Source: Hirsutella rhossiliensis (lineage: Eukaryota; Ascomycota; Sordariomycetes; Hypocreales; Ophiocordycipitaceae). From it: DNA of 64,000 nt. The stretch is from positions 3,782,001 through 3,846,000 of the forward strand of contig NW_025408668.1 in NCBI RefSeq assembly GCF_020360975.1, given 5' to 3'. Position 1 is the first letter of the stretch. Every line of letters starts with the position of its first letter. This document shows, piece after piece, positions 19,140-32,200 of this stretch. A model generated the notes under the pieces. The model did not search any database. It saw only the letters and a list, made by a program, of their open reading frames with translations, and was not told where the DNA came from. Made by a program: the position numbers and the translations under genes.

Positions 19140-22100
19140 TATAAGGTATAGTTACTTAGGAACGAAGGAGGTAATGGATAAGTTAGGGACCTCGGAGAAG
19201 CAGTTAAACTAAAATAGCTAGGACTATTTAACGGTACTTATAGTATACTTTAAGACTTTCTTACTTAACGTAAGGCCTATTACCGGTTTTATCCTACTAA
19301 ACTCTTAGACCTAGTTAAAAAGGTACTCTACGTAGGAAATTATTTATCTAGAACGGTACTCGCTTAGTTTAGACCTATTATAAGGGACTTTCTCGATAAC
19401 TAACTAGTATAATAAGATAATAAGATAGATAAAGTCTTTATTAGTTTCTAAGGATTTAAAGAAGCTATTATAAAGGTATTTAGAATAACTAATAAGGAAT
19501 AAGAAGCTAAATAAAAACTTTAAGAACTTTAATAAAGGATCTTAGTATCGGATTATACTATAAAGTTCCGTTAAGTTACCTTAAAGCTTAATTAGGACGA
19601 CGAACCTCTTATATTACGATTCTACGATAGGCTTAAAAAAGAAGTTAAGGACGAGCTCTATAAGGAAAATAGACCTAATAACCTCTTAGACTATATTACT
19701 ATAGTAGTATAAATCGATAATAGATAGTATACGCGACGCTAAGAAAAGAAATAAGAAAGAGGAAACTAAAACCCTTCTTATAGGAATAACTTTAACTAAC
19801 GCGCTAACTATAAAAAAAAGCGCGAAACTCTTATTACCTACGCTTATATAACTAACCTAGGTAAGATAGACCTAGATATAATATAAAAAAGTAAAGGAAA
19901 GTATTTTAACTATAGGAAACTTAGATATTACTCTAAGGAATATAGATAACCTTATAAGGAGAAGAAAACCTACTAGATACTAGCCTTAAAAGGTAAGAAA
20001 TACCTAAACGCTATTAATAGATAAGAACTAAAGTATAAACTCCTTAGTTAGACTATATACTACGATAACGAATATATAGTATACCTAAGCGATAAGAACG
20101 GTACTAGATAGTTCTTAAAGCTACTAAAGAAGACCCTTATAATAATATAATAAAGGGATCCTAAAATATAGAAATAAGTTAAATTTATAGAACTAAAATA
20201 CCCTTATCTTAAAGGAGTCTCTTAAAACTAGATTAAGAAGAACGGTAAATAATTCTAGGAAGATATATAAAATAAAAATCGATAATAACGATAGGCAGTC
20301 TATAAATAATATAATAAAGAAGATATAAATATAGCCTTTATACTTATAAAACTTAGAAAATAACTTAAAGAGGAATAATAAAATATTAATAATATAAGCT
20401 TTAAAGAATAAGAAATACCTAGAGAAATAAAAGATAAGAACGAACTTATACTACTACCCTCGCTATTAAAGGAAAATACTATAATTAAAGAATACGCTCT
20501 ATACTTCGAAGAATTTAAAGAAATACTTAAAATTAGAACCTAATAAATACCTTAAATTCTTATAGAAAACTAATAAGCTATATTAATTTAATATTAACTA
20601 GTACTATATAAAGGAAACTATACTATAGCTATCGCTATAGTTAATACCTTTATAGCTTTATAATAAGAATAGTAACTATAAGGAGAATTTAAAGATAATC
20701 TATAAATACTACTTACTTATAAGTACTATAAGTATATTTTATAGATATTATACGTCTACCTAAACTATATAATATACTTTTAGATAAAGGCACGATATAA
20801 CGCCTTCTTAGTTAAGTTCGAAGGATAAGTACTTTCGAAACCCTACTTAAGTATAGAACTAAACTACTAGAAAATCGATTAACGCTACCTAAACGACTAA
20901 GTTATATTATTAAAACCCGATTATAGTATACTACTTAAATGCCGCGATAATTATAGTTTATTAATAAGATATCTTTCGGAGATATATAAAATCTATAAAT
21001 ACGCTAAAATAAAGGAATAGTATAACGCTACTCGCTTTAAGGTATCTAAACTATTAATCTTTTAAAGACTTATATAACGAATTAAATATAATAAAGAAGA
21101 TTATAATAAATATATATACTTAAACTATAGAGTTTATAAATATAAAAAGGTATAAGTATAGTATAAACAATATAATAGTATACTAAAAGATTATTAGTAA
21201 TATATATAAAAGCTATAGGCTATATTCGACTAAGGAAAAATCGATATAGAAATACTACGCGAAAAATAAAAAGACTTAGAATAAAAACTTAACCTTTAGT
21301 AAGAAAACGAATAGAATTATAAAGTATAGTACGTAATTAACTACAAAGTAGTATAATATAAACGATATAGCGTCAAGAAATAAGAAATCTTTAATTAGCT
21401 ATAAGAAATTAGTCTCTTAAGCCCTAATATAATACTATATAATAAAAATATAAAGAAACGATATTAATAATAAATCGAAGAAGAATACCTAAATAAAATA
21501 AATAAGGACTAAGTAAAAAATAAGGTATACTATTTATAAAAGGGCTATAGACTAGTATAATATAATAAGATCTAAGGACCCTATATATAGTAATAGTAAG
21601 CTATAGCGACTAAATAGTATTAGATATCTAAATCGCGGGATATTATATATATATACTTTTAGATTATAGCGTAATAGGTAATTACGTTTTACCTAAAGTT
21701 ATTAATCGTTACCGACTTATATAGAGATATAAAATAGATCTATATAAACTTATAAGTATCGAAGGAGAGGCCTTTAACTATAATAACGGAATTATTAATA
21801 TAGAGATTAATTACCTTAATATTAATATCTAGGGCTACGATAAATAAATTAACTTCGATATTATAGATATTAAAGAATATAACCTTATATTAAGGCTTCT
21901 ATAGCTATAAGAGAGTAACTTACTAATTAACTAGAAAACTAGCTAGCTATATTAAGATAAAAACGTAAGTTTCTAAGACTATTAGGTTTAAGAGAAAGTT
22001 AAATTTTATAATAATTTAGCTACTAAATAAGATAAAAAGGATAACCGTTTAAGTAAATTATAATAAGCTTTAGTAATATAAACGAAAATAGTAACCGAAC

Positions 22101-25100
22101 TAGCGGATATAATAAAATCGACTAATAAGACCTACGTACTAACTAACACGGCTATATAACTTAGTATCCGATATAAATAGAATAAAGGATATAATATAAA
22201 GATCTAAGAGTTATTACTACTTTAAGGAAAGACCTTAAATAAATTAATAAAGAGCTTAAGTTAAGAGAAACTAGCTCTTAAAAGAAAGAATAAAGCTTAT
22301 AAGATAGAATAAAGAATATCCCCTAGGAATACCGGAAATATAATAAACTCTTTAAGGAAGAACTTAAGATAGGGTTACTTAAATATAGTTAATAAGACTA
22401 TAAAATTTATCTTAAGGATAGAATAACGCTAACGTTCTATAAGATCTATAACCTAAACGAAAAGTAACTATAAACGCTATATAACTACCTTAACGAAAAT
22501 CTATAAAAAGGATATATATAAACGTTAATATCCAAAGTAAGCTATCTAGTTATATTTATTTTAAAGAAAAACGGTAAGCTATAACTAGTTATTAACTATA
22601 AACGCTTAAACGATATTATAATAAATAACTAAATACTATTACCGCTTATATTAAAACTATAAGATCGACTATATAGTAAAAAATAGTTTATAGCCCTCGA
22701 CCTTAAAGGCGCCTATAACTTAATACGTATAAAAAAGGGATATAAATAAATAATAGCCTTTAAAACGAAATTTAAACTATTTAAATATCTAGTAATACTA
22801 TTTAGACTTATAAATATACTAGCTACCTTTTAATAGATAATTAATAATATCCTATATAAATACTTAGATATCTTTATAGTAGTATACTTAGATAATATCT
22901 TAATCTTCTTAGATACCTTAGAAGAATATAAGGAATATATCTATAAGGTACTCCGCGTACTTTAGAATATAAAGTTACTAGTTAAACTAAAGAAAAGTAA
23001 GTTCTATATATAGGAAGTAGACTTTTTTAAATATATAATCTTACTAAGAGAGATATAAATATAATAAGATAAGATTAACTTAATTAAAGAATAGCTAACG
23101 CTAAAGAACGTTAAGGACGTATAAAGTTTCCTAGGATTTATAAATTACTACTAACGATTTATTAAAGATTTTAAAAAGATTATAGTACTACTATATAACT
23201 TAATAAAGAAGGAAAAAGGATTTATATAGGACGATAAAGCTAACGAAGCTTTCGAATATATTAAGACTATAATTACGTAAGAACTAGTCTTAACTACCTT
23301 TAATCTAGAACGATAAATCGAACTTAAAACTAATATATTAAACTTTACTCTAGGAGTATAAATCGGATAAAAAGATAATAAAGGAAAACTATAACCGATT
23401 ATATTTTATTTAAAGAAGCTATATAGCGTAGAACTTAATTACCCTATCTATAATAAAGAATTCCTTATAATTATTTAAGCTTTTAAGGAATTTTAATACT
23501 ACCTTCTTAAAAGTAAATATAAAGTTAAGGTTTATATAGATTATAAGAATATCTTATACTTTATAATAATATAATAGTTAAACGGACGATAGATTTAATA
23601 GGCTAAATACTTATTAGAATTCGACTATAAAATAATCTATAGAAAAGGAATAGAAAACGGTTAAGCTAATACCTTTAGTCGACGAAGTAACTATAATATA
23701 AGAGCACCTATAGCGAAAGGATAGCTCCTAGAAATTAATGAAAATAAGAACTACTAGTAACGATAGCTAAATATAATATTTAAAGTATAACCTAACGACT
23801 CGACTTACTAGAAGATCCTAAAATAGATAAAAGAATATAAAGTACTAAAGGGATATAATATAGAATATTTAGAAGTTCTAATATATAAGAATAAAATCTA
23901 GATACTACTAGCGTTACGAGATAAAGTTATATAAGATATATACAAATATCTAATATATAGATACTAAGGAATCTAAAGAATAATAAAACGGATTAAACGA
24001 TAATATAACTTCCTATAGCTTAAAGAAGTAGTATAATAAGTTATTAAAAAATATAAACTTTACGTATAAAGTAAAGCTAAATAATATAAACTATATAGAG
24101 AATTATAACCGCTATTAGTACTAGAGAAACTATAGGATTTAATAGCTTTTAACTATATTATAAAGCTATTACTATTAAAAGAACCTATAACTAACGTTAA
24201 GTATAATAGTATATTTATTATTACTAATATATTAATAAAGTATAGATACTTCTTACTATATAAAGAAGTAAGTAATATAAAAGAGCTAGTATATATATTC
24301 CTATAAACTATTATTAGTAATTATAGACTATTAAATAAGATTATCTTTAATAAAGAAAGTATATTTATAGCTAAATTTTAGTAAGCTCTTATAGTATAAT
24401 TAAGGACGAAATATAAGCTTAGTATAGCTTATTACCTATAAATAGATAGATAAATAGAACGACTTAACTAAACGCTTAAATAATATTTACGATATTATAT
24501 TAGTTACGAATAAAACGATTAAGTTAAATAGCTACTAATAGCGTAACTAGCTTATAATAGCTTAGTTATAAAAATAACTAAGCTCTTACTAGTATACGCT
24601 AATTATAAATATAACCTAGAAGTATTTAAGGTTACTTAATAAGGACTATAAGTAGAACGAGCGATATTATAAGTAGATTAGCTATAAAAACTATATAAAG
24701 AAATATAATAAGAACTTTAATTTATTAAAGAACGAATATCTACTTACTATAATTAGAAAAGATTATAAGGACTAATCTTTTAAGAGGGAGATATAGTCTA
24801 CCTTATATAACGAAATATTAAAATAAAATAACTAAGTAATAAATTAGACTTTAAGAAACTTAGACTATTTAAGGTTAAGAAAACTATTTTAAAAGTTAAC
24901 TACGAACTTTCGCTACTAATAATAATACGGATATACCTAATATTTTATATCTTATTATTAAAACTAGCGCTATAAAACGCTAAACTATAGGAAAAAATTA
25001 AAGTTAACGATAATTAAGAATATAAAGTAGAATAAATACTAAATATAAGAAAATAAGGTTAGTAATAAGAATACCTTATTAAGTAAAAGGGATATAAACT

Positions 25101-25160
25101 AAAAGAAAATACCTAGGAACTACTTAAGCACTTAACTTACTATAGTTCTTTATTTTAATA
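19140..25160 (+). pseudogene. Gypsy-1 Gag-Pol polyprotein, RIP-inactivated
   Basis: Domains in order: Gag (SDYTIKFR, about 19550), knuckle at 19905-19950 where all Cys positions now read Tyr, and protease-like region near 21650-21950. RT is at about 22440-23050, with the catalytic box now VVYLDNILIF (second Asp changed to Asn) at about 22880-22910. RNase H is at about 23270-23690, the integrase zinc region at about 23940-24080 and its core at about 24120-24620. The chromodomain reads EYKVEQILNIRKQG then YLIKQKGYKLKENTQELL at 25018-25140. The chromodomain is known to direct this group's integration to heterochromatin. Dozens of TAG/TAA codons and lost active-site residues make it dead. Confidence 0.92.
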
Positions 25161-25864
25161 GTTCTATTAGTAAAATCTACCTTAGGTATTATAAAATTAC
25201 TTAACGAACTAATAGCATTTTAATTAATTATATTAAATCTACCTATAGACTAAATATTAACTACCGCTTTAGATTCTTAGCGCTTAGCCTCGTTAAGGTT
25301 ATCTAAAGAATAAAGGCCCTAACGGACTATCTCGGTGCCCTTTATCTTTAGCTAGCGCTTTTAATAGCGAAGTCGCGCTAAACGGGCTAAGGCTTTATTT
25401 AGGTCGGCTTAAGCTTTTAATATTCGCTCCTTAGTAATTTCTTCTTCTTTATTTAATCGATCGGACTCTAGATTTATTCGGGATACTAAGAAACACGTTA
25501 GCTATAAATAATAGGTAGGATAACGAAGTTACCTATAAGAGCTAATCGCTACGCCTAACGTATCGTAGGAATAACCCCGCTATATATATTCGGTATACTT
25601 AAAAGATTTCTCTAGTATTTTATAGCGGAAGCCGCGCGACGAATAGAAAGAACACGGTATAACGTTAAAACTAAGACGATTAATAGACTTAGCTAAACGA
25701 ATACGCTTAAGGGTCTTATAAGAACGATCCTTCGATACGCGACTAGATATACTATTAGTAGTATATCCTAAGGGATAGAAAGGATAAAACGGGGAATATA
25801 TATACGCGCGATAAGGGTATATTTATATACGGCGGCTAAGGTAGTAGTAGGTCTTACGGATAAG

Positions 25865-25886
25865 ACTAAAAGGAGGGGAGATATTA
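25865..25886 (+). other. Gypsy-1 polypurine tract
   Basis: The purine-rich stretch aaaaggaggggagata ends exactly at the 3' LTR, the position where plus-strand synthesis is primed. The equivalent tract is present inside gypsy-2 next to its 3' LTR (49233-49255, reverse strand). Confidence 0.75.
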
Positions 25887-26356
25887 TATTACGACTATAG
25901 TTAGCGGGTTATAGGAGAGCCGGCTACGTTTACGTAATAAGGCGGCTCGGAATAATAGTCGGGATAAGAAGTTACTTAGGCTTAGCTTACCTAGAGCGTA
26001 CGTAAGCTAAGTAAGCTTTATATAGATAGATTACTACTTAGGAGCATAGCTTACGAGTAAGCTATAGTAAGCTATAAAGGGGATTATAGCTAGGACTATA
26101 ATCTAAGGATAGTCTCTATAGGTATATATAGCTACCTACTTTTACTCCTTTAGATAGATAGCTCTCTAGCTTTTAATATAGATCTTTATTACGATTCCAT
26201 CTTTAATTCTAATTACCTAGTTATAGTCTATAGTCTACGACCTCCGACTTATTACTAACGTAATATATATATTATTGCTTAGACCACGCCCTATTATATC
26301 TACTAATATAAACCCCCCGATAGGTTTATCCCTTAAGAATAATACTAGTCGTTATA
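25887..26356 (+). repeat. Gypsy-1 3' LTR (470 bp)
   Basis: Direct repeat of 17823-18292 with the same length. The following cctat is the right copy of the target site. MULE-2 begins 12 bp later. Confidence 0.93.
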
Positions 26357-26368
26357 CCTATAGATATA

Positions 26369-26500
26369 GAGTATTACTATTTATATAGATAAAAGTCTCT
26401 ATTTATATAGACGATTTACTTTTTCTATGCGTACCCCGCCCGCTTAGCCCCCGCTACCTAATTTAGCTGCACTAACGTAGTAAAGGAGGGAGCCGCGCTA
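26369..26500 (+). repeat. MULE-2 left TIR (132 bp)
   Basis: Contains the internal direct repeat ctatttatatagac twice. Reverse complement of 29123-29254 with a handful of mainly C/T differences. Confidence 0.92.
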
Positions 26501-26569
26501 AGCGTAGCGTAAAGCCCCGCTAAGGGAGAAATCTGCCCTTCCTACCTATATCGCAAAGTAAAGCTATTC

Positions 26570-28960
26570 GCGATAGACCTACGATTTATCCTTAACGAGC
26601 CTGCCGAAGAGCTTGCTAAAGAGCTTGCCGAAGAGCCTACCGAACAGCCTGCCGAACAGCCTGCCGAACAGCCTGCCGAACAGCCTACTAAAGAGCTCGT
26701 CGGGCTGCTAATTCTACCTCTGCCGCCCTCGCTAACCTTTGACTCCTTTAACGAGCTCTACGACTTCCTCTAGAGCTTCTATCGTAGTTATAGCGCCGCT
26801 ATCGTTAAGAGCTCTAGCTCACGTAAGCGTAAGATTAACGGGCAGGTCTTACCTATATACGTTATATTTATTTATAATCGTGGCCTCTAATAAGCTTCGT
26901 TAAGTAGCGGCCTTCGTAAAGCTTCCTTATAGAAGCTTAACTGCCCTATTAAGATTATCGCATCCGCAATAAAGAGATCCTACCAAAAGTAGACTTTTCG
27001 CGTTAACGATAGTTAATATAACTACGGGCAATTAATCGACCCTTTAGCTTATAACGTCTATCGCCGCTAAACCTAAGTATAGTAAGAGCTCGAGAGAAGC
27101 CTTTCTAAGCATCGTGCCCTCCTAGCTCGCGAGATAGCCTCGATTATTAGGGACTCTACTAAAGAGAGCTTCTTCCGCTAGCGAGATATATATAACGACC
27201 GCTAGAAGATCCGTGCCGCGACCCTTAGTAGTAAGACTATAACCTAGGCCTTTATCGATTACCTCTAACGCGGCGGCCTTAAGTATATAGTTAAATTTAG
27301 CGACGATAACGATAAGTAAAAGGTCGAGGCTATCTTCTAGATATACCCTTAGTGCGAGTAGATATAGAAGCGCTTTCCGGAAGTCTTAGGATATAATAAT
27401 ATATATAAAACAAACCGGTTTAAGATATATCTCTTCTAGGCTACTAGAGTTACTAATTAACAGTCTATAGCTAACTTCGCTTTTAGCCTTATTAATATAG
27501 AGAAGGAGGAAGGGTTCTAGTAGCTTTATAAACGCCTTAACGAGCTTTGCCTTAAAGTTAGGGTCCCGGCGCCTTCTATAGTTATTATAGATAAGGAAAA
27601 AGCCCTTAAAAACGCACTCTTACGCGTTTTCCCTTCGTTATAGCAATAACTTTACGTTTACTATATTAACGCTAATATTAACGCGAAAATTAAGTTATAT
27701 TAAAAAGAGCCTAGCGGCGTTAATAATAATAACGATAATAACGATAACGAAGCTAATAGCGTTAACGGCGCTAACGATCCTACTAATATCTTCCTTAGTA
27801 GAGTCGCTACGTAAGAAGAAGCTAAAGACGAGATCTTAAGCGTATAACCTATATAACCTAAGGACTATAGCTGCGAGGGGATATTTACTGCTTAGAAGGC
27901 CGTTATCTACGCCTTAACTAAGGCAGGCTTCTAGTCGGCTTAGCGGGCGCTTAATTATAAGTATAGATAATACTAAGGCTATATCGTAAGATATATTTCT
28001 AAGGAATATATACTATAGCGAGAGTAGTAGGCTTATTACTATATTAGCCGCTATCGTAACTTCGGCTAGAGGGTTAATAGCCTAGTCGAGACTATATATA
28101 AAGATATAAAGTTATATTTAATTATAGGCACCGGCGATCTCTTCTACCTATATACTACGTTAGAGTAAATAATCGCGAATAAAGAACGCTCCTATATCTA
28201 AGAGGCGGCCCGCTAAAAGTTAAGGCAGCGGCTTCTTTATCTTAGCTAAAAATAGCTAGGCAAGCTAAACGTTAAACTTACCTACTAAGCGGTTAACCTC
28301 CTTACTAAGTAACACCGGCTTGCCTTAGCCGCGATGCCCTTAGAGCCTAGGCAAGAGCGGGAGTTATAGCCGCTACCGTATTATATAGGTCGATTTATAT
28401 AGTAGTAAGGGCTTCCTTATATATATACGATCTTCTAACGCCTTTAAGCTAACGTTCTGCTTATAAAGTACGATATTTACCCTCGGTAGTAGCTTAAGAA
28501 GCCTCTAGTAGAGAAGCCCCCCCTTTTATATTCGAATTACGCTAATCCTTACTATTAGGATCTCGACGAGCTACTTCTTTAAATCCGAGACCCTAATATC
28601 GTTTAAAGCCTCCGTGGCCGACCTCGCGTTGCTAAGAACACTAGCCTACCTATGCCTTAAGACCTAAGGCCACATCGAGACGAAGACGACGATGCCGCGC
28701 AGCTAGCTTCGCAGCCGGCCTTATAGTTAGTTAGAGGCACGCAGAGACGGCTGCCGCGGTCTAGTTAGGCAAGCACCCGCCGCCTCAACGCCAGCGTACG
28801 CCGCACGTGCACATAAGCCGAGATTGATAAAGGAGGCAGTCAGGGCTCTACCCGGCCGTTATTAGGAAGATTGCGAGCGCGCGCAAATACATAGGGAAGG
28901 GGATCTCGAGGGAGACGGGGCAGAGGTGCAAGGGCTACGCCGGCCTCGTCGGTAGAGGAG
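26570..28960 (+). pseudogene. MULE-2 transposase, RIP-mutated
   Basis: After a Pro/Glu/Ala-rich start the frame gives REIASIIRDSTKESFFR (about 27130). The catalytic region follows with YNNIYKTNRF (former DNTYKTNRF, about 27390), NFAFSLINIEKEEGF (about 27475) and IDKEKALKNALL (about 27590). NSLVETIYKDIK is near 28080, and a SWIM-like zinc finger follows whose Cys and His have become Tyr (YIGRF ... GLPYIYT, about 28380-28430). The tail (28640-28960) is Arg/Ala-rich and keeps CpA/TpG. Frame and domain order agree with fungal MULE transposases. It has many internal TAG/TAA codons. Confidence 0.9.
26598..26700 (+). repeat. 12-bp tandem repeat inside MULE-2 transposase
   Basis: Four near-perfect units cgaacagcctgc at 26641-26688, preceded by degenerate units, encode Glu-Gln-Pro-Ala repeats. 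The units retain aaca and tgcc (CpA/TpG) although all surrounding sequence has lost them. Confidence 0.85.
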
Positions 28961-29122
28961 GTTATCCTAGCTACGTAGCCCACGCCTACGTAGCCTAGGC
29001 CGGACTATTAGCCGGGCCGTAATATACAACGCAATATATATATATCTCGCGATAATCGCAAAGATATATTATTTAAACGAATTAAGGTGCCCTAGGCTTA
29101 TAGGTATATATAATCTTTACGC

Positions 29123-29254
29123 TAGCGCGGCTCCCTCCTTTACTACGTTAGTGTAGCTAAATTAGGTAGCGGGGGCTAGGCGGGCGGGGTACGCGCAGAA
29201 AAAGTAGATCGTCTATATAAATAGAGACTTTTGTCTATATAAATAGTAATACTC
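29123..29254 (-). repeat. MULE-2 right TIR (132 bp)
   Basis: Inverted copy of 26369-26500; its outer end is followed by the right TSD copy TAGATATA. Confidence 0.92.
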
Positions 29255-29262
29255 TAGATATA

Positions 29263-30150
29263 AATAAGAAACGAAATAAAGTCGAACCTAAAGAAGCTAG
29301 GACCGAGGTATAAGGGCGACTATTAATTATTAAATAAGAAGATAAAGAAAGTCTATTTATAGAAAGCAATCTAGGAAGCTCTAAAGCTAGTATTAATACT
29401 TCGTCTAGGATCCGGTCTAAATAGCCCCTCGAACGAAATAGCGGCTTATAGCCTAATAGGCCTCTTACTTCTTTAAACGGACCTTAAGATAATAATAATA
29501 ATAATACTATTAGACTCGTTTATACTTTTAATAATATATCGTTATCTTAAGCTTATAGTATACTTAAATTTGCTTTTAAGGGTAGTTAGGGGATCTACTA
29601 TAGCGTATATAGGCATAGTTATAAGACTATACCACGCTACTCTATCTATTATATTAGGAAAGGATTTAGTTCGGAAATTCTCTATAATCCGTCTCTTAGC
29701 TTTAAGTCGAAATCCTTAATAACCGATAGTTCTACTAAAAAAGGCACTATATATAAGATCGTAGGGGTAGTATAGAAAGATATCCTAGGTTATAGCCGTA
29801 TAGAATTATTAGCCGAAGACTAGTAGGGGTCGAGTTTAAGGAATATATTTATTAAGGTTAAATAGCACGATAAGGTAAGACCGGAATTATAGGAAAGAAG
29901 AGGCGCCGCGAAAGATTATTTATACCTAAAAGCACCGTAGAAGATCCCTAGAAAGGAAAGCCTTACGTACGGCGGCTACGTTATCTTAAAGGACAGCACT
30001 AAGAGGTATAAGGCGGATCGCTTAATTATCGAAATAGTAGTAAGGCTAGAGCAGAGATCGGATCGAATTAAAGCAAACGGGGGTAGAGTTAAGGGATTAA
30101 ATAAAAGCCCTACGCTAGGGTTAGTATTAGAGCGACAGGCAGCTAGTAAT
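29263..30150. other. RIP-mutated DNA right of MULE-2, no gene recognised
   Basis: Contains a short trinucleotide run (aat repeats at 29489-29506). Frames are open only if stops are ignored and match no family I know. It may be the right half of whatever lies at 17618-17822. A 63-codon minus frame at 29976-30167 has no features. Confidence 0.4.
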
Positions 30151-32200
30151 ACCCTAGTTGCCGACAAAGAACTTTAAGTAGCTTCGCTTATTAAATCTAA
30201 GTTAGTCGGCGGGCTTCGACTAATAATTCCCTAGCCGCTATTTCTAGGAAGTTTATATATTACCTATAGAATTCGCGTTTTAAATTTATAGCTTAACGTT
30301 CGTAAGATAGTACGTACCGCTAGCGGGTAGATAAGATATAAAGATTAGCGAAGCTAAATCGACGTTAAAACTTATATAAATAAACGATGCGCGTTATATA
30401 AAGTCTAAATAATCGAACGATACTAAAGGTAGTATTAAGGTATCTATTTAAACGCCTAAACTACTATACGAGCGGGAAGCTTAGGTATAAGGTGCTATTT
30501 AATTAAACTATCTATAGCCTTAAACTCGCTTAGTGCTTAGAGCTTAGCTTAGAGAGTAGAACGTACCCTACGATACTATAGGATACGTATATATATTACT
30601 AACTAATATAAGTCCTACTACTCGTCTATATAGTCTTAGGTATAGATATAGCTTAAGTAGCGCACTTAATACTTACTTAGAATTCTTTTAAGCTACGCTA
30701 TATATACGGAGCGATAAGGTATACCGTTCTTTATTAGTAGTATAATTACTCGCTCTAATATAAATAGACTATATTTCGTCTTTTCCTATTATTATAATCG
30801 TTTATATATAGTTATACTATAGATACTTCTCTAGAAATATTTTATTTAAAGGCGGTAATTTAATAGAGAGCGCCTTCTTATAAGCCTTTTTAGTCTCGGC
30901 GAATATAACGAGCTTCTATATTATAAGAACTCCTTAATAGCTATAAGTAATAACCTTAGTTATCGGCTTATAGATAAACTCTTAGTCTTAGGGGCTTAGC
31001 TAAGCCTATATCTATAAGATAGGTTCCTCCTCGTCGCTGCTATTAAAACTACTACTACCGGTACTACTTTTATCACGGTTATTAACCTACTTCTACTTTA
31101 ACTTAAGTAGGACGTTCGAGTTAATATAATAGATATATAGCTGCTATTATATACTAGGAAACTAATCGTTTAAAGCGGCTTTTATCTAGGCGTCGAAATC
31201 GGTAATAATAGTATCCGGTTATCGAATAGAGTATTAAGCCGTCGTATACTCTTAGATAGGAACTAGAACCCTTCTCTCCTCTCGTTATTAATTAGACTAA
31301 AGGCAGCGTTATAAATAGTTCTAAGGTATATTTATTCCGTTGCTTAAAATAAGGGAAGACTAAAGCGGTTAGTATTATATATATTATCGAAGCTAATAAC
31401 CTTAGGGAATCGCTTCTATATCTAGAGGTAGTAAGGAAAGGCCTAGATAAGGCTAATAAGGCTTAGTTGCCGACCTAGGCACGATAAGACCCTTAGCCGG
31501 CTACGTAAATGCCTTTAGAGTTTCTAGTTACGTCCGGCCTAGACTAGGGAAACTTAATATCCTTAACCTCGAATATATATATTCTATTGCTAAAATTAGC
31601 AATAAATATTAATAGGCGGGTGCTAATAGACTCCGAAACGTTACGATCTAACTAACCGCCGTTATTAACGGTAATAGCGGCATAGTTTATATATATCTTA
31701 CGATTTCCTAAGTAGTTAAACTAGGTCTACGCGAAAAGCATTTCGCCGGTAAGGGTATTATTAGGAAGGATAAACTTATAGCTTAAGTCGCCTATAATAG
31801 GACAGTTGCTAATATAAGAATAGAGCACCTCCTACGTGCTACTACGGTCGAAAGAGACGGATGCCTAATAGCTTCCGCTATAGTAGATCGTGTTTCCCGT
31901 TAGCGTTATACTATACGATTGCCTAGATGTCTACTAAGCGACGGGTTTGCCCTTAGGAGTGCCTAGAAGTCTAATATAACCTTTATATAGGAAATCGCTA
32001 CCGTCCGATTTTAGAGGCGATATTATATTATATTTAATATCCTCGGCTACTATATACGGGTTAAACTTAGAACGAAGTAGCGGAGGGTACTTTATCTCTA
32101 TATAGGCTTATATAGAGGCGGTAAGTCCGAACCCTATAACTAAGGATAATAGTTTTATAGCACCGTTACGGACTTTAGCTTTAGAGATTTAATCTATGCT
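30150..32200 (-). pseudogene. MULE-3: second Mutator-like transposase, RIP-mutated
   Basis: Minus-strand reading gives NAAFSLINNERREGFQFLSK (about 31270-31330) and then, in a shifted frame, PDTIITDFDAQIKAALNDQF and IYYINSNVLLKLK (about 31080-31215). These match the MULE catalytic block containing the Asp of TDFD and the following C..H position (now Tyr). An acidic Ser-rich stretch, SSDEEEP, follows near 31020. Downstream similarity is weak, so the left end is uncertain. I found no TIR pair. The frame change plus TAG/TAA codons show it is dead. Confidence 0.6.

Larger units (their letters stand above)
17823..26356 (+). mobile_element. Gypsy-1: Ty3/gypsy retrotransposon with chromodomain (8.5 kb)
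   Basis: Two 470-bp LTRs (17823-18292 and 25887-26356) share start tattacgac and end cgttata-like, flanked by the near-identical 5-bp sites cttat and cctat. Internally the order is Gag with a zinc knuckle, protease, RT, RNase H, integrase and chromodomain. A 697-bp solo LTR is nested near the 5' end. The polypurine tract aaaaggaggggagata lies directly before the 3' LTR. RIP has mutated the whole element. The same family occurs inverted at 48753-56622. Confidence 0.95.
26369..29254 (+). mobile_element. MULE-2: Mutator-like DNA transposon (2,886 bp), TSD TAGATATA
   Basis: Long TIRs of 132 bp lie at 26369-26500 and, inverted, 29123-29254, both starting gagtattactatttatatag; they differ at few sites. 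A perfect 8-bp duplication TAGATATA flanks the element (26361-26368 and 29255-29262). Long TIRs and an 8-11 bp TSD are typical of MULEs. It sits 12 bp from the gypsy-1 3' LTR. RIP has hit the coding part strongly, but the GC-rich 3' tail only lightly. Confidence 0.93.

Noticed and set aside
17618..29950. A single large protein interrupted by gypsy-1 and MULE-2 (frame open across 17618-17822 and 29263-29930)
   Set aside because: Once TAG and TAA are ignored, open frames are expected by chance in this DNA; no family match and no proof the two parts were joined.
29976..30167. 63-codon minus frame
   Set aside because: Short frame in the region left of MULE-3; no conserved motif and RIP makes open frames uninformative.
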